Source: an archaeon
GTDB lineage: Archaea; Asgardarchaeota; Hermodarchaeia; Hermodarchaeales; Hermodarchaeaceae
DNA: 8,657 nt
NCBI GenBank assembly: GCA_016550405.1
Contig: JABXGX010000294.1
Location: 1-8,657 of the forward strand
Direction: 5' to 3'
Below the pieces are notes generated by a model, which saw only the letters and a list, made by a program, of their open reading frames with translations, was not told where the DNA came from and searched no databases. The number at the start of each line of letters is the position of its first letter. Position 1 is the first letter of the stretch. Of this stretch, positions 1 to 5,335 are shown piece after piece. The translations under genes and the position numbers were made by a program.

Positions 1-2
1 CC

Positions 3-533
3 GTGGTTCACCTAGCCGGAGACAACCATGACATCCACATTTCCCGAATATTATCACAAGAAACTGCATATACTTACAGCATAGCAAGGGATCACACAGC
101 CTATGGAACAGAAACCGCTGAATGCACAGACTCTCCAGGGATCGGCACATTTGATATAATCCTCTTTGATAGCACTGATCCCAATGTGGTTGGTAAAACC
201 GTTACAATTGATATCACAATCGCAACAGAAACTGAAGTATATAACCCCACTCCAACACCGCCCCGATGGGACCTAGAGCCCGTTTTTGCCTATTACGACC
301 CCTGGATGTACGATAAATCCTATGGCCCCAATGCGTGGCATATCGCCGACCAACAAAAAACGACGATATTCGGAGATCCCTCTCCAGGGATTGATGTACC
401 CTACATCCTCGTGGTTCCCTACACTGACTGGCCAGCACCAAGTGAAGGAGTAACCATTACCGGACCCTATCCAGACTTCGATGACTACTACCGCACCCAC
501 AATCCCATCTATGAAGAATGGTATATGCCTTGA
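3..533 (+). CDS. Probable secreted or surface protein, C-terminal part (5' end outside the window)
   Basis: The frame is open from the first bases of the window to a TGA at 531-533, so this is most likely the 3' part of a longer gene; a GTG at position 3 could be read as a start but has no visible upstream context. The visible 176 residues alternate hydrophobic and Thr/Ser-rich stretches typical of extracellular beta-sandwich domains (roughly residues 45-80). A Thr-Pro linker follows (TPTPP near residue 83), then an aromatic and Pro/Asp/Tyr-rich C-terminal third. No transmembrane helix, sorting motif or catalytic signature is visible at the C-terminus. A hairpin and T-run lie about 37 bases past the stop. 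I do not recognise the family; surface or secreted location is inferred from composition only. Confidence 0.6.
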   Translation: MVHLAGDNHDIHISRILSQETAYTYSIARDHTAYGTETAECTDSPGIGTFDIILFDSTDPNVVGKTVTIDITIATETEVYNPTPTPPRWDLEPVFAYYDPWMYDKSYGPNAWHIADQQKTTIFGDPSPGIDVPYILVVPYTDWPAPSEGVTITGPYPDFDDYYRTHNPIYEEWYMP

Positions 534-916
534 CCAGTAACTGCGACTCCTAGATAAACCCGAACCCACGCCGGGTGAAAACACCCGGCCCCTACCCTTT
601 TTGCACCACCACCAAACCCGTTCTCAACAAAAACAACCTCTCCACAGACCGGCCCCAAATCCACTACATTATCAGCAAATATCCTAGCGAAGCGTAGAGT
701 AAGTGCCAGCGCACGCCTTTTTAGCGCCCCCCTCCCTTCATCATCCTTCTTACCATCCTCCATGCCTTCAACCAAACATCACCAGACTCATCAAATACTA
801 ACACTAATTTCCCACAGTCTACCGCAACGCATAAAAACGAACCAAAACCCGCGCCCCGCCAGAAAGTGTGGACTTCAAAAACCCACCTCCACACCGACTA
901 GTGAGGTGCCTCCACC
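534..916. other. Non-coding C-rich spacer
   Basis: This 383-base stretch separates the surface-protein fragment from the LAGLIDADG gene. It holds a perfect hairpin with a T-run near its left end, pyrimidine-rich sequence with several C-runs around 725-760, a TATA-like ATAAAAAC at 831-838, and a Shine-Dalgarno GAGGTG at 903-908. Open frames cross it on both strands, but they are low-complexity (Pro/Thr/Ser/His-rich), resemble no family I know, and are best read as products of the skewed base composition. Confidence 0.6.
570..602 (+). terminator. Hairpin with T-run after the surface-protein gene
   Basis: GCCGGGTG (570-577) and CACCCGGC (582-589) are perfect 8-base inverted arms around an AAAA loop, and a T5 run follows at 598-602. 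The position shortly after the TGA at 531-533 fits a transcript end. The T-run is eight bases past the stem, farther than in a textbook bacterial terminator, while archaeal terminators mainly need the T-run. The palindrome could instead be a dispersed REP-like element. Confidence 0.5.
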
Positions 917-2269
917 ATGCCCCATCAACCACCCAAACCCCGCGATCAGGCTCCCATCAACTATTGGACCCCCACCATCAACACCACCCCCATCACCTCC
1001 ATCCCCCACCTCCACCAAATCCTCCAAACCGAGTACCCAGGCCTACAACGCAACCCCAACTACACCAACTGGCTCCACGACGCCGAAACCCACCTCACCC
1101 TCATCACACACCTCCAAGACCAAACCCACCTGGAAAGGGGTGACCGCAAACGCCTCGGCGAAGAACTCGGCATCACCCGCCAAAAATTCACCGCCTGGGC
1201 CCAAGAGGCTCGAAAACCACGCTTATATTACGAGATAGAAAAGAGTCTGTCAAAAAGTGGAGCAACCAAAAAAATCCAGAAACTACAGCAGGATAACAAC
1301 GGAATTTCATCTGTTGATGATATCACTAACCGACTAGCGACATACTATCCAATGGCTGAACTTTCCAAATCGAAATTGCATAAGAAACGGCTTTTTCATT
1401 GTGATCAATACTTCAAGGCCCTTGGATTATTGAGTCAAGGTGGAAGTTATAGTGATATTGCAAAGGAACTTGGTACTATACACTCCCAAATTCAACGTTG
1501 GCTTGATGGTCGTAGACCTGATTTAGTTGAATTAGCTAGACGAATTCCCAACAAAAATCCTGGATCAAATCGGAAATGGCTTCCACTTGGAATGAAGGGT
1601 AATTTTCATCCAATTCGGCTGATTAGTGTTCCACTTCAAATTAGCACTTGGTCACAGATTCTTGAAGTCATTGACCAACTTGAACCAAACCTGAATAATC
1701 AGATGAGATCATGGCTGAATCAATTTGGGGAAATCACTCAACCAGAAGCATTTGCATATCTCCTTGGAATGTTAGTGAGTGATGCAGATAAACCCAGAGC
1801 CGGATTTACATCAACAAGTATAGATTTACGCCTAACCAAGCAACATGATTGGAGTAGAACCATTGGAGAGGCTACCTGTTATTATCTTGGCAAGCTTGGT
1901 ATCAAAGCGAAAAAAGGACCCGATCGTGATTCGTATTCAGGACCAAAAACTTGTTTCTCTTGGGTGAGTGAAAATAGTGCCCTTCTCACATGGATGGTGG
2001 CGAATTGTCTTGGTTTGGAATCCCATGAAAGAACAACATTTCATGCAATAAGAACCGAATGGATATTGATTGCTCCAAGAATAATTAGGATAAAATTCGT
2101 TCAAGGTCTAAATGATGGCGATGGCTGGGCTAGTGTAAAGGATCAGACAATCGGTAATGCATGTGAACCGAATATCGACTTTGTCAAGCAACTTCTTTTA
2201 ACATTTAAAATTGAATCTACTGATGATGGCCGTCGCGTACGAATCCACAAACAAGACAGCCTAATCTGA
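917..2269 (+). CDS. HTH-LAGLIDADG protein: candidate free-standing homing endonuclease or derived regulator
   Basis: This 450-residue protein carries two LAGLIDADG-type motifs, LLGMLVSDA at residues 282-290 and VQGLNDGDG at 395-403. Each keeps the acidic residue that coordinates metal in active enzymes (D289 and D402). The spacing of about 113 residues fits a monomeric two-domain homing endonuclease. Two helix-turn-helix-like stretches precede them, at about 76-105 and 174-205, and can be aligned (ELG core, conserved Trp, then P-x-L). No host intein or intron is evident, so it appears free-standing. The start is well supported: Shine-Dalgarno GAGGTG lies at 903-908, eight bases before the ATG, and an in-frame TGA sits at 902-904. 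Codon use changes abruptly near base 1215, from C-ending codons to A/T-ending ones, suggesting a fusion or an acquired segment. DNA cleavage is inferred from the motifs. A WhiA-like regulatory role, in which LAGLIDADG and HTH domains are also combined, is the main alternative. Confidence 0.72.
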   Translation: MPHQPPKPRDQAPINYWTPTINTTPITSIPHLHQILQTEYPGLQRNPNYTNWLHDAETHLTLITHLQDQTHLERGDRKRLGEELGITRQKFTAWAQEARKPRLYYEIEKSLSKSGATKKIQKLQQDNNGISSVDDITNRLATYYPMAELSKSKLHKKRLFHCDQYFKALGLLSQGGSYSDIAKELGTIHSQIQRWLDGRRPDLVELARRIPNKNPGSNRKWLPLGMKGNFHPIRLISVPLQISTWSQILEVIDQLEPNLNNQMRSWLNQFGEITQPEAFAYLLGMLVSDADKPRAGFTSTSIDLRLTKQHDWSRTIGEATCYYLGKLGIKAKKGPDRDSYSGPKTCFSWVSENSALLTWMVANCLGLESHERTTFHAIRTEWILIAPRIIRIKFVQGLNDGDGWASVKDQTIGNACEPNIDFVKQLLLTFKIESTDDGRRVRIHKQDSLI

Positions 2270-2270
2270 G

Positions 2271-2280
2271 CCTATAAAAT
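2271..2280 (+). promoter_or_regulatory. TATA box for the 60-residue HTH gene
   Basis: CCTATAAAAT, with TATAAA at 2273-2278, is a near-ideal archaeal TATA box starting one base after the TGA of the LAGLIDADG gene (2267-2269). With the usual spacing of about 25 bases, transcription would begin near 2302, giving a leader of about 34 bases before the ATG at 2336. This suggests the small gene can be transcribed independently. Confidence 0.5.
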
Positions 2281-2335
2281 CCCATTCTTTCTTCTTGCAA
2301 CTCAAAGTCTAAAAAACGCAGAAAAAATTGCAAAA

Positions 2336-2518
2336 ATGATGCGGACAAGAAAGGAAAAGAATCCAAAACAAATTCCCTCGGAAGTTATTAGTACCGTTCT
2401 GAAATTAATGAAACAAGGTAAATCAACGGGAGAAATCGCTGAATACATCTTTGACAAATATGATGTCTCATACGACAGGCGGAGAATCCACTATATTACA
2501 CAAAAATATGGCAAGTAG
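2336..2518 (+). CDS. Small HTH-like putative DNA-binding protein
   Basis: This 60-residue basic protein has a Lys/Arg-rich N-terminus (residues 3-11). A predicted homeodomain-like or resolvase-type helix-turn-helix follows at about residues 14-57, with the pattern V-x-x-x-L-x-x-x-G-K-S-T-G-E-I-A as the first helices and an Arg-rich last helix (DRRRIHYI). No other domain is present, so if active it would bind DNA alone or as a multimer. ATG codons at 2336 and 2339 are adjacent and either could start it; no Shine-Dalgarno motif is visible, but a strong TATA box lies about 60 bases upstream. It follows the LAGLIDADG gene by 66 bases and shares its AT-rich composition, so the two may have arrived together. 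Its 3' end converges on the minus-strand membrane-protein gene, with 29 bases between the stop codons. The target is unknown. Confidence 0.6.
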   Translation: MMRTRKEKNPKQIPSEVISTVLKLMKQGKSTGEIAEYIFDKYDVSYDRRRIHYITQKYGK

Positions 2519-2547
2519 ATCATTTGCTACTTATTAGCGCACGACTA

Positions 2548-4311
2548 TCATCTACCACCGCCAGCACAGGCACAGGCGCACGATACACATGCACAAGCAC
2601 AGGCACACGAGCGCCCGCTAAACGAGCTTCTGGCGGGTGGTGGGGGTGGGGGGCGGAAGGCGGTGGCGATTTGGTTGGCGAGGGTTTGGAATCCGGTGAC
2701 GACGGAGTTGGCGAAGTGTTGGGTGCCGAGGACGGTGGCGTTGGCGAAGTTGGTGAGGGTGATGGGGGTGGTGGGGTGGATGGGGCCGGTGGGGAGGGTG
2801 GCGGTGGGGGTGAGGGTGTGGGGGCGGGGGTGGGCGGCGTAGAGCCACCACCAGTACCAGCCGGGGACGTAGTAGTGGTGGTAGGGTTTGATGCGGTGTT
2901 CGTAGTCGGGGGTGAGGAGGAGCCATTCGGCGTATTCGGTGAGGGCGCTGGCTTGGGCGGCGGGGGTGGCGGCGAGGTCGATTTCGCGCCAGGCCTGGTC
3001 GATCATGCGGGTGTAGAAGACTTTGGTGTCGGTGCGGCTGTACCCTTCGAGTTTGCGGGCGGTGGTTTTGATGAGGGTGTTGAGCATGGTGCGGATCTGG
3101 GTTTTGTGGAGGTTGCCGGAGGAGGTGATGGCTTTGAGGAAGAGGCGTTCATAGTAGTGGAGCCGGCCTTTTTGGCTGGCAGCGTTGGCGATGGCAGCGG
3201 GGTTGGCGTGGAAGGTGGGTTTGGCTTTGCCTTCGCGTTGCACGGTGACGAGGGCTTTTTTCAGTAAGCCAAAGACGATCATGGTGAAGACGCGGTCCAG
3301 GGGGGTTTCGTTGAGGACGGCGGCTTCGACGACCGTGAGGCCTCGGCGAATCCCGAGGGCTTCAACTTTGACAGCGGGGGGAAGATAGCCCCGTTTGACG
3401 AGGCGGCGGCCAAATCTTGCGAGAGCGGCGTTTTTGATGACGCTGATACAGCACGCGCCAAAAATGACGAGGAAAATCACGATGTAGACGAGGAATTCAC
3501 CGTATTCGTCTAAGAAGGCCCAGATGTCAAAGCCGCCCGTGGTGCCGCCATCGGTATAGTAAGTGGTGATGTAGGATTCGTGATACGGGAAGCTAATCCC
3601 ATGGAGAATCCCTTGATAATTCGATAAACTCGTGTATTCCCAGGTATAGACAAGGCTAATATTGGTCCAGTAGAAGCGAGTAGGGGCCGCGTAATGATAT
3701 TTGGCTAACGTCCCATTGTAAAAGCCGTTGGGAAAATGCAGATGACAGCCGAGGTAATCGGTGCCCCGGTTATAAGCCGAGTCATACCAAGTTGGAGTGA
3801 ACTCGTATCCAACATAACCTGGGGTGGCCGGGTCGGTATCGAGGTAGACCATGCGTTGTTGGTTGCCCCAGACAAGGAGGGTGCCATTGTCCCCCGTTCC
3901 CGGGCGGAGCGCGGAAGGAATGAGGATTTGAATACCGATACTAACGACTTCAGATGGCTCGATGGTGGTAAGTTCAACATACGAGGCGCCTTCAAGGGAC
4001 CAAAAGGCCCGAAAACTTGAGAGCACATAATAGGAATTGGGAAGGCCAATGTCGATGTAATCGAAGTCAGTGCCATAATTTTCAAAGGTGATTGAATAAT
4101 TGATGAGGGCCGAGGCGTCCATTTGAGGAAGCACGTGGACAGTCTCGTTTAAAACACGAAAATCATAGTTGAGAGGAGTAACGCGAGAGGATGTGGCACC
4201 ATCCAATATCGAGCTAGTGGGGTGAATGCCTTGGGTTAGAATAAATGGGCTCGCCAGAGTGATGAAAAGGCAAACCAGCAATGCAAAAGGTAGAAGCCGT
4301 ATTCGCGTCAA
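2548..4311 (-). CDS. Membrane-anchored protein with Cys-Ala tail (DUF2207-like)
   Basis: This 587-residue protein starts with a signal peptide or anchor (about residues 5-26). An extracellular region of about 240 residues rich in Tyr, Asn and Thr follows, then one clear membrane helix at about 272-293 and a probable cytoplasmic part. The latter opens with basic residues and a winged-helix-like stretch (about 310-360: GLTVVEAAVLNE then DRVFTMIVFGLLKK), an arrangement I associate with DUF2207-type membrane proteins. It continues with a helical segment, an aromatic patch (YVPGWYWWWLY, 481-491), a Thr/Pro-rich linker, a six-proline run (554-559) and the tail CACACACVSCACACAGGGR (569-587). Seven cysteines at alternate positions suggest metal or cofactor binding, which is inferred. 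The start is TTG at 4311: no ATG lies upstream before an in-frame TAA (4339-4341), and AAAGGA sits 12 bases ahead. It lies 17 bases after the soluble zinc-ribbon gene and is probably co-transcribed. The 3' half is much richer in C-ending codons than the 5' half. Confidence 0.7.
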   Translation of the reverse strand: MTRIRLLPFALLVCLFITLASPFILTQGIHPTSSILDGATSSRVTPLNYDFRVLNETVHVLPQMDASALINYSITFENYGTDFDYIDIGLPNSYYVLSSFRAFWSLEGASYVELTTIEPSEVVSIGIQILIPSALRPGTGDNGTLLVWGNQQRMVYLDTDPATPGYVGYEFTPTWYDSAYNRGTDYLGCHLHFPNGFYNGTLAKYHYAAPTRFYWTNISLVYTWEYTSLSNYQGILHGISFPYHESYITTYYTDGGTTGGFDIWAFLDEYGEFLVYIVIFLVIFGACCISVIKNAALARFGRRLVKRGYLPPAVKVEALGIRRGLTVVEAAVLNETPLDRVFTMIVFGLLKKALVTVQREGKAKPTFHANPAAIANAASQKGRLHYYERLFLKAITSSGNLHKTQIRTMLNTLIKTTARKLEGYSRTDTKVFYTRMIDQAWREIDLAATPAAQASALTEYAEWLLLTPDYEHRIKPYHHYYVPGWYWWWLYAAHPRPHTLTPTATLPTGPIHPTTPITLTNFANATVLGTQHFANSVVTGFQTLANQIATAFRPPPPPPARSSFSGRSCACACACVSCACACAGGGR

Positions 4312-4328
4312 GAAATGTGCACGTCCTT

Positions 4329-4697
4329 TTAATGATCTTTATTCTTGGTTGTCTGTTGGTGTATCTCGTTCAAGAGCTTTTGGGCGCTTTCCAAATCGGT
4401 TCCAATGAGCGTATCGAGAACGCGCTCATCGAATTCTTCATTGGTAGCTTCAAGAATAACTCGACCCCAATAACCGCAGTGGAGACACCTGTATTTGGGT
4501 GGAGAAATCCCCATGGCGCCTCCGATATCATACCAGGTTTCCTGCCCCCGGATGTTAGGCGATTTACATTTAGGGCAAATTTGAATCCTAACCACCTTTC
4601 CCTCCTTTTTCAAGTCATCGAGTATTTGGTTGAGTTGTTTGATAATTTCCTCACTCGATAATTCTTCAGAAGATGGAGTTGATGAATCAGGAACCAT
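4329..4697 (-). CDS. Soluble zinc-ribbon protein
   Basis: The ATG at 4697 gives 122 residues with an acidic, Ser/Glu-rich N-terminus and a helical segment (EEIIKQLNQILDDLKKEGK). A four-cysteine zinc ribbon follows: CPKC near residues 41-44 and CLHC near 71-74, separated by a conserved-looking loop (GAMGISPPKYR). The last 45 residues are predicted helical and contain no membrane segment. A TTG at 4742 would add 15 residues, but it lies only about six bases downstream of a TATA-like box, so it would probably fall before the transcript start; I therefore prefer 4697. The gene sits between the membrane zinc-ribbon gene and the Cys-tail membrane protein in the same direction, and probably forms a unit with the latter. 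Zinc binding is a confident reading; the role (protein or nucleic acid partner) is unknown. Confidence 0.68.
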   Translation of the reverse strand: MVPDSSTPSSEELSSEEIIKQLNQILDDLKKEGKVVRIQICPKCKSPNIRGQETWYDIGGAMGISPPKYRCLHCGYWGRVILEATNEEFDERVLDTLIGTDLESAQKLLNEIHQQTTKNKDH

Positions 4698-4746
4698 CTG
4701 TGTGTTCAGCTCAATCAGAGTTCTCAAGGGATGAGGGGGCAAGTGT

Positions 4747-4756
4747 CTTATATGGG
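4747..4756 (-). promoter_or_regulatory. TATA-like box for the zinc-ribbon and Cys-tail genes
   Basis: On the minus strand this reads CCCATATAAG. Transcription would start roughly 25 bases downstream, near 4725, ahead of the ATG at 4697. This supports the shorter start of the zinc-ribbon gene and a transcript separate from the membrane zinc-ribbon gene further upstream. No Shine-Dalgarno motif is apparent before the ATG. Confidence 0.4.
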
Positions 4757-4794
4757 ATTAGTAAAGACAGGCTTTTTTTCTTTCCGTCTCGATT

Positions 4795-5202
4795 TCACCA
4801 TTTCACATCTTCAACGAGTTGTGAAACTTTTTTACAATAGGGGCAGGTGAGGACTACGGCGCCAATGCGAGGGTCGTAGGCGAGATTGTCTCGGCTAGGA
4901 GTTCCGCCACAGTTTGGACAACTGATCTGGCTGACGTCGAAGTCCCGAGGCAGATCGACTTGGGCTTGAACGACAACTCGTTCCGGTTGGCGTTGCCCAA
5001 TGTATCCAAGGATAATGGCAACGACAATCATAATCCCAGCGGCTCCAAAGAGCACAAGGGCAGTCATTTGGTTTGCAACAAGATCTCCAACGGTGGCAAT
5101 TAAGAACATAAGTCCAAGGAATCCTGAGGCAATTGCGATAATCCCAAAAAGAATTGCAATACAGGTTAGCGCTCTCATATGAGAGAGTGTGCTAGTTTTC
5201 AC
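4795..5202 (-). CDS. Two-helix membrane protein with C-terminal zinc ribbon
   Basis: This 135-residue protein has two hydrophobic helices (about residues 11-37 and 44-68). A short basic stretch (QRQPER) and a soluble C-terminal domain follow, with paired CPNC (95-98) and CPYC (120-123), a zinc-ribbon layout. The basic stretch after the second helix and the unpaired cysteine pairs favour a cytoplasmic ribbon. The GTG at 5202 is preferred because AAAGGA lies six bases ahead and an in-frame TAA closes the frame at 5206-5208. An ATG at 5178 would remove eight residues and is a real alternative. The gene diverges from the hexulose-phosphate synthase gene across a 133-base promoter region with an inverted repeat. 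I do not recognise a named family. Membrane-tethered zinc ribbons are common in archaea and usually uncharacterised. Confidence 0.7.
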   Translation of the reverse strand: MKTSTLSHMRALTCIAILFGIIAIASGFLGLMFLIATVGDLVANQMTALVLFGAAGIMIVVAIILGYIGQRQPERVVVQAQVDLPRDFDVSQISCPNCGGTPSRDNLAYDPRIGAVVLTCPYCKKVSQLVEDVKW

Positions 5203-5231
5203 CTTTTATCCTTTCGCGTTAGAGCGCCAAA

Positions 5232-5260
5232 ATCGCTCTTCTAATATTTGTAAGAGCGAT
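5232..5260. promoter_or_regulatory. Inverted-repeat candidate operator bracketing a TATA-like core
   Basis: ATCGCTCTT (5232-5240) and AAGAGCGAT (5252-5260) form a perfect 9-base inverted repeat with an 11-base centre. On the minus strand that centre reads ACAAATATTAG, a plausible TATA element for the gene starting at 5202. A further half-site, AGAGCG, occurs at 5221-5226. A dimeric repressor here could block TBP at the minus-strand promoter and would also sit beside the TATA-like CATAAAATAG (5261-5270) on the plus strand. Function is inferred from symmetry and position. Confidence 0.5.
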
Positions 5261-5290
5261 CATAAAATAGGGATTCATGGACAGAAGTGC

Positions 5291-5300
5291 CTTTATAGGA
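5291..5300 (+). promoter_or_regulatory. TATA-like box for the hexulose-phosphate synthase gene
   Basis: CTTTATAGGA lies about 40 bases before the ATG at 5336, which predicts a transcript start near 5320 and a leader of about 16 bases. That leader would contain AGGAAG (5322-5327), eight bases before the ATG. A second TATA-like CATAAAATAG at 5261-5270 could give a longer leader. Confidence 0.4.
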
Positions 5301-5335
5301 TAGCAGAATCGAGGAGTGTATAGGAAGTCCTAGTA

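Noticed and set aside
509..775. Minus-strand open frame across the C-rich spacer
   Set aside because: It starts at TTG, runs through the hairpin and T-run region, overlaps the 3' end of the surface-protein gene, and its translation resembles nothing I recognise.
762..1238. Plus-strand Pro/Thr/Ser-rich open frame overlapping the start of the LAGLIDADG gene
   Set aside because: It is a shifted frame over C-rich sequence with no recognisable domain, whereas the other frame has a Shine-Dalgarno motif, an HTH-like module and a continuous fit to the downstream domain.
2560..2608. Short tandem repeat of GGCACA-like units, considered as a CRISPR or microsatellite
   Set aside because: The units are degenerate, have no spacers, and are fully explained by codons for the alternating Cys-Ala tail.
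2524..3267. Long plus-strand open frame, extremely Gly/Val-rich
   Set aside because: It is the complement of the C-rich 3' half of the Cys-tail membrane-protein gene; its low-complexity composition follows from the skewed bases and no domain is visible.
3736..4020. Plus-strand open frame opposite the extracellular domain of the Cys-tail protein
   Set aside because: It has no recognisable domain or start signal and lies antisense to a gene with a signal peptide and a clear membrane topology.
4767..4782. T-rich run considered as a terminator
   Set aside because: The T-run is on the plus strand, while the gene ending at 4795 is on the minus strand, where this stretch is A-rich; no plus-strand gene ends here.
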